In this document: positions 43,640 to 52,605 of the stretch, piece by piece
Numbering within the stretch: position 1 is the stretch's first letter
Layout of the letters: the number at the start of each line of letters is the position of its first letter
Origin: Chryseolinea serpens
GTDB taxonomy: Bacteria > Bacteroidota > Bacteroidia > Cytophagales > Cyclobacteriaceae
Reading direction: 5' to 3'
NCBI RefSeq assembly: GCF_900129725.1
Contig: NZ_FQWQ01000003.1
Coordinates: 186,001-250,000, forward strand
Length of the DNA: 64,000 nt
Notes under the pieces: generated by a model
What the model was told of the DNA's origin: nothing
Databases searched by the model: none
Seen by the model: only the letters and a program-made list of their open reading frames with translations
Program-made: the position numbers and the translations under genes

Positions 43640-44810
43640 GCAGGCCTGATTTTCTTTTGCCCCATTTCTTCCAGACAGACGCCATCCCACCACCGGCCAA
43701 CAACACAATCCCGGGTTCCATCGGAACATAAAACCGATTGTCCCAATCCACCGTAGAGATCGCGATGAGTATGCCATTCAACAAGATGACGGCGCTCACA
43801 AAAGACACCACCGGATTGCGCCGCACGATCGACCATCCCACGAAAAAAAAGAAATAGACCGCGGCCATCCACGTCAACAAAAAAGCATTGTGCCATTTTG
43901 TGTAGTATGGTCTCACCGCCGTGATCAAATAAAAAACTTTCAGGAAAGCTGCCTTCGCCGAAAGCCACGGATTGTCGCGAAAGAAGAACAACAGTTTCCC
44001 GACCGTGGAGGGCATGTGTCGGGGAGGAATGATTTCGGTGGTATCCATGCGCAAGCTCGCGTCATAGAGCGGGCCACCTTTTAGCGTGTCCACATAGGTA
44101 ATGATGTTGCCCCGCGCGAGCTGATCGGTGAAATCCCATTGGTCCAGCACCGTGAGTCCGGCCCAAGTTCCCAGGATCGCGATCGACACACCAGCGGCCG
44201 TCATGACCACCGGCGACGTCTTCCACAGCGAGCGATAGTAGAACGCAAAAAAAACGAGCACGCCCGCGAGGGTCAGCAGACCGGTGGGGCGGGTAAAAAG
44301 ACTCAAGGCAACCAGGAGGGCGAGTGTGAAGAACCATTTTGCTTTCCCATCAAAATAGACCAGCACATAGAGCACAAAGCATCCGGTGCTGCAGGCCAGC
44401 GATTCGGTGAGTGTCACCAGGTTCCATTGGAGGTGGTCGATCCACAGGAGAAAAATGACCGCTGTAAAGAAACCAGCCATACGGTCATCGAAAAGCTTTG
44501 ACGAGGCTTTATACAAGGCCGCCGTGGCGAACCCAGAAAGGATGCACTGGAAAACGATCACGGGAAGGGTGGCGGAGTGAAAAAACCTTCCAAAAAGGGC
44601 CAATAGTCCGATGTGAACCACATAAAAAAGGTCGCTGGCTTCCTCCAGGTGGCCCTGGGCAAGAAGAAAATCCGCCTTCAGCGCATAGCGATGGGCATCG
44701 AGGAGGTTGCGGACGCCATAGTGAAGAAAGAGAACGGTGTGTATCCCCAACCAGAGCACGGCCAGGACGATGGGCAAAACGAAATCTCTTCGGGTGGCGA
44801 TGCGCAGCAT
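43632..44810 (-). CDS. Polytopic membrane protein, glycosyltransferase-39-like
   Basis: 392 residues from M-L-R-I-A-T-R-R (44810), about ten helices. The first periplasmic loop carries D-A-H-R-Y near residue 40, and the loop after helix 4 has L-T-E-S-L-A-C-S-T-G, as in ArnT/PMT-like (GT39/GT83-type) lipid-linked sugar transferases. Aspartates in the first loop are expected for this group, but no D-E pair is present, so the call is tentative. Upstream in-frame ATGs lie in an A-rich region and were not used. Confidence 0.75.
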   Translation of the reverse strand: MLRIATRRDFVLPIVLAVLWLGIHTVLFLHYGVRNLLDAHRYALKADFLLAQGHLEEASDLFYVVHIGLLALFGRFFHSATLPVIVFQCILSGFATAALYKASSKLFDDRMAGFFTAVIFLLWIDHLQWNLVTLTESLACSTGCFVLYVLVYFDGKAKWFFTLALLVALSLFTRPTGLLTLAGVLVFFAFYYRSLWKTSPVVMTAAGVSIAILGTWAGLTVLDQWDFTDQLARGNIITYVDTLKGGPLYDASLRMDTTEIIPPRHMPSTVGKLLFFFRDNPWLSAKAAFLKVFYLITAVRPYYTKWHNAFLLTWMAAVYFFFFVGWSIVRRNPVVSFVSAVILLNGILIAISTVDWDNRFYVPMEPGIVLLAGGGMASVWKKWGKRKSGLHA

Positions 44811-45336
44811 CACCAAAAATACATTCAAATTTCCGGAAAGTGAGCGCAGAAAAACGCAGGAAAAAATTACGCCGCGAAGAGAACACAAAAAAACATCACG
44901 GTGACCATACTTGCCAGCGTGTGTCGATGAAGTGCGTGATGACGATGTGAGTTGACCTGGGATGGAGTTTAAATTCCGTGATCTGTCCCAAGCGTTGACG
45001 GATGAAAAATAGTGTCAACATATTCGTTGTCACCGCACACGTTTGCTCTATGAAAAATGAAGAACGCGTCATCGCTGTGTGTGAATGTGCTCACGAAATA
45101 AGTTTTCGTGCTTTGTAATTTCTGTGTAATAAAAAAAGGTGTGTTGCGTTTTGATCATTGTGGCGTATTCCCTTAAAAACTCCTTAAAAAGTGTGGAATT
45201 CATTTTAGTATAGCCATACCGTTGCGATGAAGAAAATTTTTTTTAACTTAAAAAAAACTGAAAATCATGAGCGGTTTGAGCGAAGATTGGAACATCCACG
45301 CCAAAAAAATTTCCTACACCAAAAAATGGTACATGA
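44811..45336. other. 526-bp AT-rich intergenic region
   Basis: Upstream region of the membrane-protein gene and downstream of the small HTH gene. It holds a degenerate GCAAAG-type stretch (about 44869-44885), AT-rich tracts with repeated CTCCTTAAAAA (45170-45190) and a TACCGTTG -7-like box (45217-45224) 3 bp before a plus-strand ATG (45227). No gene assigned; see findings for the overlapping ORF at 45267. Confidence 0.4.
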
Positions 45337-45576
45337 TCAGATTCCGAGGTACTCAAAAAGCATCAGAAGCTCTTCCGGTTTCCACAACGCTTCACCTTCT
45401 TTTTTTCGGTAGAGGCTTTGCCGGGTTATGCAAAGAGCATTCGCTATGTCCTCCAATTTTTCGCCCGAAGCGTCGATTAAGACTTTGGCGTCGTGACGAA
45501 TTTCTATATAATCCTTGACCCGCCGGATGGGTTCCTTCCGGATAATCACCTGTAATTCCTGTAGCGTTTTAGGCAT
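45337..45576 (-). CDS. Small helix-turn-helix DNA-binding protein (79 aa)
   Basis: 79 residues. The second half L-E-D-I-A-N-A-L-C-I-T-R-Q-S-L-Y-R-K-K-E fits a classical HTH (helix at about 43-50, turn, recognition helix 53-61), as in XRE- or Mor-like small regulators, followed by an L-M-L-F-E-Y-L-G-I hydrophobic tail suited to dimerisation. The N-terminal half (E-P-I-R-R-V-K-D-Y-I-E-I-R) is basic. No toxin partner is visible next to it. It overlaps tail-to-tail with a plus-strand ORF of unclear status. Confidence 0.6.
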   Translation of the reverse strand: MPKTLQELQVIIRKEPIRRVKDYIEIRHDAKVLIDASGEKLEDIANALCITRQSLYRKKEGEALWKPEELLMLFEYLGI

Positions 45577-45665
45577 ACTGAGGTAAAGTTTAAAGCCACT
45601 CTAATTTAAACAAAAAACAGATAAAGTTACAAGGGTGACGATTAACTATTACCCAATGTCCGCTT

Positions 45666-45699
45666 TTTGATACACGAGGTACATTCCATTATACATTTG
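45666..45699 (+). promoter_or_regulatory. Promoter of the beta-helix/PKD gene
   Basis: TTTG 45666-45669, 22-bp spacer, TACATTTG 45692-45699 (exact -7), ATG at 45720. Confidence 0.65.
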
Positions 45700-45719
45700 T
45701 ATCCATAAATAAATGTACA

Positions 45720-48700
45720 ATGAGAAGAAGGATTCTAGGTTTGTTGGGGGCAGTACTGCTATTTCCGATGGCAGTTATGGCCCAGAGCGGCTGTACATTC
45801 ACAATTTCTACCTCGGCGACGGAGTGGCAATTTGATGGGGCGGCAAAGGGGGTGAAACCGGGGGACAGGATTTGTTTCAAAGGGGGAACCAGGACGGGTA
45901 TTGCACTTGTAAATATCCACGGTACGGCGGCACAGCCGGTTATTATTTCGAATGAAAGCACCAGTTCGGTCATTATTAGTGCTCCGTCGTCGTACGGAAA
46001 CGCGATCGAGGTCGACAATGTGACTTACGTGAAGTTCACCGGGAGCAACAATCCGTCTGTTAAATACGGTATTGAGATCACCGGCGGGCAGATGGGGATC
46101 AACTTCCAGCAGTTGAGCTCGGATTTCGAAGTCGATCACCTTTATGTTCATAACACGGGTTGTGTGGGTATTGTGGCCAAGACCGACCCCACTTGCGACG
46201 CTTCCACCTGGAAGGGCAATTTCGTTATGAAGAACACATCATTTCACGACAATTTAATCAGCAATACGGGATGCGAAGGATTTTACATAGGTAATTCACA
46301 CTACGACTCGGGCGTAGGCAAGACTTGTAACGGCACCAACCTCACCATCATGGAACACGATGTGGTGAACGTGAAGGTCTATAATAATACATTGCAAAGC
46401 ATCGGTAACGACGGCATCCAGATCGGAGCGGCCGTTTCTGGCTGTGAAGTGCACCACAACACCGTGACCAACTACGGCGCACTCAATAATTATGGACACA
46501 CCAACGGCTTCCAGGCCGGCGGCGGTACCACACAGGCAAAAGTATACGACAACATCATCGATACCGGTAACGGCTATTGCTTCTGGGATTCCGGAGGGGG
46601 TGGTATCTACTACAACAACATCGCCCGCAACGGTTTGCTGGGAGGTTTCTCTTTAATAGACTATGCCGGCAATTATGCTCCGACCGGGTTCATGGTGATG
46701 AACAATACCATCGTGAACTGCCCGCAATTCGATATTATCATGTACAGCGAAGGCCCGCCCACGTCGCGGATTGCCAACAACATCTTTGTGACCAACCAGG
46801 CGAGCGGCTACACCTTTATTAAGTACAACAGCCCTACGGCACAAGCGCGCACGGTGGAAGCCAATAACCTGAAGACGACCGACATCAACAGCGTGAAGTT
46901 TACAAACGCCGCCGCCATGGATTATCACCTGCTCACGGGCTCACCGGCCATCAATGCGGGTACAGACCTGACTTCCTATGGCGTGACCGTCGACATGGAC
47001 GGCAAGGCGCGTGTCGGGGCATATGACCAAGGCGCTTTTGAATTTGGAGGAGCAACAAACCAGGCTCCGCTGGCCAACGCAGGTTCCGATAAGACCGTGA
47101 CCCTGCCCACCGCTTCGGTTGCCATTACCGGCACCGCTTCTGATCCCGACGGCACCATCAGCACCTACACCTGGACACAAGTGTCTGGTACGGCATCTAC
47201 ATTGACCAACGCTGCCACGGCCACCGTGACCGCGAGCGGCCTGGTAGCTGGTACTTATGTGTTCCGTCTGACCGTGAAAGACAACGCCGGCGCCACCGCC
47301 AGCGACGACGTGACGGTGACGGTAAAAGCCAACAGCGTGCCCACGGTAAGCGTAGGCACAACACTGAACATCACTACGGCGACAACGACCATCACGGGCA
47401 CGGCTTCCGATACCGACGGCACCATTGCGACCTATGCCTGGACGCAAGTATCCGGTGGTGCGGCCACGTTGACGAACGCCAACACGGCGACCCTGAGCCT
47501 TAGCGGTCTCGTAACGGGCACCTATGTATTTCGTCTCACCGTAACCGACAACGGCGGTGCCACTGCCTCTGCGGATAAGACCGTAATTGTAGCGATCGCC
47601 GCCAACGTAGCACCGACCGTTAACGCGGGCGGCGCCAAAGACCTGGTGTTGCCCACCAATTCGGTTGCCCTGGTGGGAAGTGCATCTGACCCGGATGGTA
47701 CCATCACATCGTACACCTGGGCCAAAGTTTCCGGAGGTACCTGTACGCTTTCCAACGCAGCGTCGTCCACGGCTTCCGTGAGCGGCATGGGAGAAGGTTC
47801 TTATGTTTTCCGTTTGACAGTGAAAGACAACGCGGGTGCTGCCGCCAGCGCCGATGCTTCGGTAAGTGTTTCGGAAGGCGCCATCACGCGTTTCAACTTC
47901 ACGCCCACAGCGGCCAGCATCAGCGGCTGGATCAGCGTGGCGGGTGCACCTCACGCCAGTGTGATCACAGCAACCGATCCGTCGACCAACGTCACGGTGA
48001 GCAGCGTGGCTACTGGCCAGTGGAACCCGGCTAACTATGGCACAAACACCAGTTCATATGCCGGTGGTGTTGCCAATGGTACGGTTCAACCTGCCGCAGT
48101 AGTACAAACCAACTGGTTCAACTTCAACGCCGCGTATGGCACTACCGTTAATGGTGTGTTGCAAGGCGACAACCTGAAACTGACCCGGCTCAATCCTGCA
48201 CACCAGTACACGATCCAGATGGGTGCTTCACGCGCAACCGGTAACGGTACGTCTGATCAATATGGTACGTTTGAATACCGCGTAGGCGGTGTCGTGAAGA
48301 CCTTGAACGTGACCAACAATGCCACGTTGCAAGTGGAGTATGCATCGCTTACTCCGAACGCCAGTGGCGAGATCGGCATCAGCGCGCGCAAGATGGCCGG
48401 CAGCGCCATGAACTTCGGCTACGTGGGTTGGGTTGTGGTCATTGACCTGACACAAGAACAAGCCCTTACTTCCAAGGGCCTCTCGGTCGCCCGCACGATC
48501 AACGTAGACACGACGCCTGTCGCGCCGGCAACGGACACTGCGGTGGTTGATCCGACGACCACAGAGACAACGCCTTCAGAAGATGACTTTGTGTTTCTGG
48601 ATAACCATTACCCCGGTGGCCACGACTACACCGTCGTGATCTTCAACAGTTCCGGCCGTCGCCTGTACATGGGCAAGTGGAGCCCGGAAATGTACACGCA

Positions 48701-48791
48701 GATCTTTACACCCGGTGAAATGTATATCTACCACGTTCTCCAGGATGGCAATAAGATAGACACGGGCAAAACGGCGGTCGTACAACGATAG
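45720..48791 (+). CDS. Secreted beta-helix protein with three PKD-like repeats
   Basis: 1023 residues. Signal peptide (ends V-M-A-Q). Residues about 30-440 form a right-handed parallel beta-helix (many short V-x-I-x-N/G strands, N-G-x-x-I-G-x-x-x-x-G-C patterns), as in polysaccharide lyases and surface depolymerases. Three near-identical PKD/REJ-type domains follow (about 447-535, 540-626 and 630-717), each with the pattern T-G-T-A-S-D-x-D-G-T-I and Y-V-F-R-L-T-V. A malectin/CBM-like domain (about 720-905) and a short C-terminal beta domain resembling a sorting domain (last 75 residues) close the protein. Catalysis is not shown; substrate probably a polysaccharide. Confidence 0.9.
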   Translation: MRRRILGLLGAVLLFPMAVMAQSGCTFTISTSATEWQFDGAAKGVKPGDRICFKGGTRTGIALVNIHGTAAQPVIISNESTSSVIISAPSSYGNAIEVDNVTYVKFTGSNNPSVKYGIEITGGQMGINFQQLSSDFEVDHLYVHNTGCVGIVAKTDPTCDASTWKGNFVMKNTSFHDNLISNTGCEGFYIGNSHYDSGVGKTCNGTNLTIMEHDVVNVKVYNNTLQSIGNDGIQIGAAVSGCEVHHNTVTNYGALNNYGHTNGFQAGGGTTQAKVYDNIIDTGNGYCFWDSGGGGIYYNNIARNGLLGGFSLIDYAGNYAPTGFMVMNNTIVNCPQFDIIMYSEGPPTSRIANNIFVTNQASGYTFIKYNSPTAQARTVEANNLKTTDINSVKFTNAAAMDYHLLTGSPAINAGTDLTSYGVTVDMDGKARVGAYDQGAFEFGGATNQAPLANAGSDKTVTLPTASVAITGTASDPDGTISTYTWTQVSGTASTLTNAATATVTASGLVAGTYVFRLTVKDNAGATASDDVTVTVKANSVPTVSVGTTLNITTATTTITGTASDTDGTIATYAWTQVSGGAATLTNANTATLSLSGLVTGTYVFRLTVTDNGGATASADKTVIVAIAANVAPTVNAGGAKDLVLPTNSVALVGSASDPDGTITSYTWAKVSGGTCTLSNAASSTASVSGMGEGSYVFRLTVKDNAGAAASADASVSVSEGAITRFNFTPTAASISGWISVAGAPHASVITATDPSTNVTVSSVATGQWNPANYGTNTSSYAGGVANGTVQPAAVVQTNWFNFNAAYGTTVNGVLQGDNLKLTRLNPAHQYTIQMGASRATGNGTSDQYGTFEYRVGGVVKTLNVTNNATLQVEYASLTPNASGEIGISARKMAGSAMNFGYVGWVVVIDLTQEQALTSKGLSVARTINVDTTPVAPATDTAVVDPTTTETTPSEDDFVFLDNHYPGGHDYTVVIFNSSGRRLYMGKWSPEMYTQIFTPGEMYIYHVLQDGNKIDTGKTAVVQR

Positions 48792-48822
48792 CCTACATCC
48801 CGCCTCAGGATTGGGGTGCCCG

Positions 48823-48876
48823 ATAAAAAAAGTTATCGCGAAAGTCGCCAACGGCTTTCGCGATAACTTTTTTTAT
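48823..48876 (+). terminator. Very strong hairpin terminator
   Basis: Perfect 22-bp stem (48823-48844 with 48855-48876), 10-nt loop, seven A on one side and seven T on the other. Works in either direction and isolates the beta-helix gene from the transporter operon. Confidence 0.9.
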
Positions 48877-48921
48877 GGGCAGCGGGGGATGAGTGGCTGC
48901 GTCAATGTGCGCTTACTTCCT

Positions 48922-48929
48922 TACCTTTG
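48922..48929 (+). promoter_or_regulatory. -7 box of the BASS-MFS operon
   Basis: TACCTTTG, exact; 37 bp before the ATG of the transporter at 48967. No clear -33 TTG. Confidence 0.45.
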
Positions 48930-48966
48930 AAGCTCATGTAGCCTCCGGATCCGGCGATTTCTTTTT

Positions 48967-50001
48967 ATGAAGCAAACTTCCTTGTCCCCGAAAACGCTCC
49001 TGAACAAAGTGGGGCTCGACGGTTTTTTATTGGCACTCCTTTCCCTGATCGTGCTGGCCTACCTTTGGCCCGGTCCGGGGTTGATGTCAGGACCGGCATC
49101 GCTGGGTAGCCTGGCCAACTATGGACTGTCGCTCGTGTTTTTCTTTTATGGGTTGCGATTAAGCCCGAAGGAATTGCGCGATGGGCTTTCGAATTGGCGT
49201 CTCCACCTTTTGGTGCAGGCGGCAACGTTTGTTTTATTTCCGCTCCTGTTGTTGGGTGTGAAACCTTTGGTGCCACAGCAAGCTGAGTTGCTTTGGTTGG
49301 GCACGTTCTATTTGGCTGCTTTGCCTTCTACGGTGTCGTCTTCGGTGGTGATGGTGTCGATGGCGCGGGGAAACATACCGGCTGCGATTTTCAACGCGAG
49401 CATCTCCAGCCTGCTGGGTGTGTTTATCACGCCGTTGTGGATGGCGTTATTTTTATCGGCGGATGTTAGTGGGATGGATACGAGCGGGATCATTCTCAAG
49501 CTGGCGGTGCAAGTATTGGCGCCGGTTCTGGTGGGTATTTCGCTGCATTCGTATTTTGGCGGTTGGGCCATGAAATATAAAAAGCAACTACGCTACTTCG
49601 ACCAGGCCGTGATCCTGACGATCGTGTATACTTCGTTTTGTCATTCTTTTGCCGGACACGTATTCGACCAGCTTACCATGCTGCAAATTATTTTCTTGAG
49701 TCAATTGATGACCGCGTTGTTCTTCATAGTATACTTCATCTTGTCGGCGGTGGCGCGCATCGTAGGGTTGCAGCGCGAGGAACGGATAACACTTTTGTTT
49801 TGTGGATCGAAGAAATCAATTGTCCACGGCACGGTGATGTCGAAGGTGTTGTTTCAGCAGTCGGCTGCCGCCGGCATTGTGTTGCTTCCCATCATGATGT
49901 ATCATGCGCTGCAATTGCTTTTTGTCAGCCGCATCGCCCGGCGTATGGCCCTCGAGGTAGAGGCCCCGCCACCGATTCAACGTGTTCCAACCGAATCTTA
50001 A
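48967..50001 (+). CDS. Bile acid:sodium symporter (BASS) family transporter, YfeH-like
   Basis: 344 residues, about ten transmembrane helices. The early Y-G-L-S-L-V-F-F-F-Y-G-L-R-L and the L-P-S-T-V-S-S-S-V-V-M-V-S-M-A-R-G-N-I-P-A-A segment are the sodium- and substrate-site signature of the SBF_like/YfeH group. Transport of an organic anion coupled to Na+ is the family expectation; the true substrate is unknown. The MFS gene follows 12 bp later, so they form an operon. Confidence 0.92.
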   Translation: MKQTSLSPKTLLNKVGLDGFLLALLSLIVLAYLWPGPGLMSGPASLGSLANYGLSLVFFFYGLRLSPKELRDGLSNWRLHLLVQAATFVLFPLLLLGVKPLVPQQAELLWLGTFYLAALPSTVSSSVVMVSMARGNIPAAIFNASISSLLGVFITPLWMALFLSADVSGMDTSGIILKLAVQVLAPVLVGISLHSYFGGWAMKYKKQLRYFDQAVILTIVYTSFCHSFAGHVFDQLTMLQIIFLSQLMTALFFIVYFILSAVARIVGLQREERITLLFCGSKKSIVHGTVMSKVLFQQSAAAGIVLLPIMMYHALQLLFVSRIARRMALEVEAPPPIQRVPTES

Positions 50002-50013
50002 CGCATACTATAC

Positions 50014-51255
50014 ATGAACCCTCCCGTAGAAAATGAAAAGCCGGTCTCAAAACAATCCCTTCCCGGAACGGTAGACTTGCCCGTGATGCCCGCGGCCAAG
50101 ATGCGGATCTGGAACATTCGCCGCGCCATCTCTATCAAGGGATCGATCCGCCTGGGCGTGGGCACCTTTTTCTTTACACAGGGGCTATGCTTTGCCTCGT
50201 GGGCAAGCCGTATTCCCCACATCAAAAATTTGTTGGGTCTAAGTGACGCGGGTTTGGGCAGCGTATTGTTTGCGCTTCCCGCGGGTTCTATCGTGGGCTT
50301 GCCTTTGTCGGGGTGGCTGGTTTCACGTCTGGGGAGCAAGCGCGTGTTGTTGTTCGGTGCCCTACTCTACGTGTTGGTATTGGTGTCGATCGGGTTTGTG
50401 AGCGCGACCTGGCAGTTGGTGGCCGCGTTGTTTTGTTTTGGGTTGACCGGTAACCTGGTGAACATTGCGGTGAACACGCAGGCGATCGGTGTGGAGAATA
50501 TTTATAAGAAATCGATCATGGCATCGTTTCATGGTGCGTGGAGTCTTGCCGGACTTTCCGGTGCGGCGATTGGTACGCTGCTGGTCAGTGTGCCGCCGTT
50601 GTTTCACTTTTCAGGTGTCGCTATATTTTGCTTTCTGGCCATCTTCATCGCCCATCGCTTCACGCTGCGGGGAAACATGAGCAGCGGCAGCCAACCCATC
50701 TTTGCCAAACCCGACAATGCGCTGCTGGCCCTCGGGCTCATCGGTTTCTGTGGCATGGCCTGCGAAGGCGCCATGTTTGACTGGAGCGGCGTATATTTTG
50801 ACAAAGTATTGAATGCACCGAAAGCCCTGACCACGGTGGGCTATGTGGCATTTATGAGCACGATGTCGGGCGGACGCTTTGTCGGCGATTGGTTGGCCAA
50901 CACGATTGGCAAAAGGAAAATGCTACAGATGAGTGGGGTTTTTATTTCCGTGGGATTGATGGTGTCGGTGATCTTTCCTTTCATCATACCGGTAACCATT
51001 GGATTTTTGCTGGTAGGCTTCGGCGTTTCTTCCGTAGTACCGCTAGTGTACAGCGCTGCGGGGAAATCGCCGACGCTGCCGCCGAACATGGCGCTGGCGG
51101 CTGTGTCAACTATCAGCTTTTTGGGATTTCTTATTGGCCCGCCGTTGATCGGTTTCATCGCGGAAGCGGCGAGTTTGCGTTACTCGTTTGCCGTCATCGC
51201 TGCCCTCGGGTTGGGTACAGCCATTCTATCATCGAAAGCCAAACTCATCCAGTAA
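50014..51255 (+). CDS. MFS transporter (YbjJ/FucP-like)
   Basis: 413 residues with twelve predicted helices after a hydrophilic N-terminal tail of about 45 residues. The G-S-I-V-G-L-P-L-S-G-W-L-V-S-R-L-G-S-K-R-V loop is the MFS motif A. The second half carries S-G-V-Y-F-D-K and G-G-R-F-V-G-D. Direction unknown; the YbjJ group is usually treated as an exporter of sugars or metabolites. A start at an internal ATG (residue 30, 50101) would remove most of the tail. Operon with the BASS transporter. Confidence 0.9.
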   Translation: MNPPVENEKPVSKQSLPGTVDLPVMPAAKMRIWNIRRAISIKGSIRLGVGTFFFTQGLCFASWASRIPHIKNLLGLSDAGLGSVLFALPAGSIVGLPLSGWLVSRLGSKRVLLFGALLYVLVLVSIGFVSATWQLVAALFCFGLTGNLVNIAVNTQAIGVENIYKKSIMASFHGAWSLAGLSGAAIGTLLVSVPPLFHFSGVAIFCFLAIFIAHRFTLRGNMSSGSQPIFAKPDNALLALGLIGFCGMACEGAMFDWSGVYFDKVLNAPKALTTVGYVAFMSTMSGGRFVGDWLANTIGKRKMLQMSGVFISVGLMVSVIFPFIIPVTIGFLLVGFGVSSVVPLVYSAAGKSPTLPPNMALAAVSTISFLGFLIGPPLIGFIAEAASLRYSFAVIAALGLGTAILSSKAKLIQ

Positions 51256-51272
51256 AAAGCTCTGCGCTGAGC

Positions 51273-51315
51273 TTTGCGTCTCCGCGGTAGAGATCTTGAA
51301 CCGCGGAGGCGCAAA
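51273..51315. repeat. Hairpin with GCAAAGACGCAAAG-type flank
   Basis: TTTGCGTCTCCGCGGT (51273-51288) and ACCGCGGAGGCGCAAA (51300-51315) form a 16-bp inverted repeat with one mismatch and an 11-nt loop. GCAAAG-rich repeats follow up to 51335. It lies in the convergent junction of the MFS gene and the SRPBCC gene and likely stops transcription from both. Confidence 0.65.
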
Positions 51316-51338
51316 GACGCAAAGAAAGGCGCAAAGAA

Positions 51339-51875
51339 TTAAGAAGCCCTTTCGAGATTTGTTTTCAAATTGAAGAGGCTTTGCTCGAGATCTTTGCCGA
51401 GCATTCCGATTACGAATGGATTCATGGCATTCATAGGGAACGCACTGCTTCCGTTCATTCCCCACTTCACCGTCGTTTGACCGGATTGCGCTGTCGTGGT
51501 GGTAAAAAATGCCTTAGCAACGCCTGCGAAAGGTTTTTCAAAGCGAAGTTCCATGTCCATACTTTCGCCATCGCGCAACTGCTTTATTTCCTGCTCACCT
51601 TTGCCGGCTTTCTTGTTGCCATCCCATGCATACACAAACCCCACGGTGCCATCGGTGCCCTTGAAATTTTTCTTCATGGCGGGATCGACCATGACCCATT
51701 TGTTATAGTGTTCCTGATTTTTCAGGAACCTCACATAATCGAAGACCTCTTGTTTTGTTTTGTTGATCGTGATCTGCCGTTCGATGGAATATTCTTTTTT
51801 TACGAACAGACCGGCGAGCAGGAATAGGGCCACCGGCACGGCGATGATGAGCAGGATAATGATGAGCGCGTTCAT
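51339..51875 (-). CDS. SRPBCC (polyketide cyclase-like) family protein
   Basis: 178 residues. An N-terminal membrane segment (residues 3-22) is followed by the START/Bet v1-like helix-grip fold: Y-S-I-E-R-Q-I-T-I-N-K and V-F-D-Y-V-R-F-L at the start, W-A-W-D-G-N-K-K in the middle and L-E-Q-S-L-F-N-L-K at the end. Function of these membrane-tethered forms is unknown. Downstream of the alpha/beta hydrolase by 8 bp, so the two are co-transcribed. Confidence 0.85.
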   Translation of the reverse strand: MNALIIILLIIAVPVALFLLAGLFVKKEYSIERQITINKTKQEVFDYVRFLKNQEHYNKWVMVDPAMKKNFKGTDGTVGFVYAWDGNKKAGKGEQEIKQLRDGESMDMELRFEKPFAGVAKAFFTTTTAQSGQTTVKWGMNGSSAFPMNAMNPFVIGMLGKDLEQSLFNLKTNLERAS

Positions 51876-51882
51876 GTTTGTA

Positions 51883-52476
51883 TCAGTTAAGTTGGGGGTT
51901 TAAAAATGTGATGTGGGTTTCGGGAATGTGCAACGTCTTGATATCATCTACGAGGTCGACGATGCCACTCGTGAACAGGTGTCCGCCATCCGCCAATTCG
52001 CGTACCGCGGCCGTTGGCAGCTTGTCGGAATAGAGGACCTGGTGGGCGACGGGAACCACTTCGTCGTCGCGACTATGATACAGAAAGATGTGTTCCACTT
52101 GCTGGAGGCGTTGGAAGAGGCAATCCTGCATGATAAAGTCATCCACTTGCCAGGTCGCCGCGCTGAAAAAGGGTGGGGCGATGAGGAAAAGGCCGGCGAT
52201 GTTTTTTTCGGAGATTTCTTCGGAAAGAAATTTCAGGAGCACGGATCCGCCGAGTGAGTGGCCCACAAGAATGATGTTGTCGTCGACATAGTGGAGCGCT
52301 TGCTGGAGGGTGTGCTTCCACAACGCGTACTGAGGATTGTCGGGATCGGGCATCTGCGGGTACAACACGTCATAAGAAACGCCCAATTCGTCTTTCAAGT
52401 AATCCACCAGGTCGCGGCTGCCGCAATTGGGTCCCTGGGTGCCGCCACAGTGGACGAATAGTACTTGCTTTTTCAT
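51883..52476 (-). CDS. Alpha/beta hydrolase (RBBP9/YdeN type)
   Basis: 197 residues from M-K-K-Q-V-L-F-V-H-C-G-G (52476). Nucleophile Ser in G-H-S-L-G-G near residue 71, an acid Asp in Y-H-S-R-D-D-E-V-V near residue 132 and a His in D-G-G-H-L-F near 162 complete a triad. Size and order match the RBBP9/YdeN serine hydrolases. First gene of a two-gene operon with the SRPBCC protein, and divergent from the GlxA regulator, which may control it. Confidence 0.9.
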   Translation of the reverse strand: MKKQVLFVHCGGTQGPNCGSRDLVDYLKDELGVSYDVLYPQMPDPDNPQYALWKHTLQQALHYVDDNIILVGHSLGGSVLLKFLSEEISEKNIAGLFLIAPPFFSAATWQVDDFIMQDCLFQRLQQVEHIFLYHSRDDEVVPVAHQVLYSDKLPTAAVRELADGGHLFTSGIVDLVDDIKTLHIPETHITFLNPQLN

Positions 52477-52570
52477 CGGCTTTATTTTTCTTTTATAGAC
52501 GCGTGTTGATGGGACAAACTTAGTTTCAGGAAGCCGCAATGAGAGGGGGAGATTCCGAAAATTAAAGGGG

Positions 52571-52601
52571 TTGATTACGACAACAGGTTTATTTATCGTT
52601 G
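52571..52601 (+). promoter_or_regulatory. Promoter of the GlxA-type regulator
   Basis: TTG 52571-52573, 20-bp spacer, TATCGTTG 52594-52601 (one mismatch). The ATG is at 52606, so the leader is very short. Confidence 0.45.
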
Positions 52602-52605
52602 CTCT

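Noticed and set aside
46941-47954. 337-codon minus-strand frame opposite the PKD repeats
   Set aside because: Apparent repeats are just the antisense of the three PKD domains.
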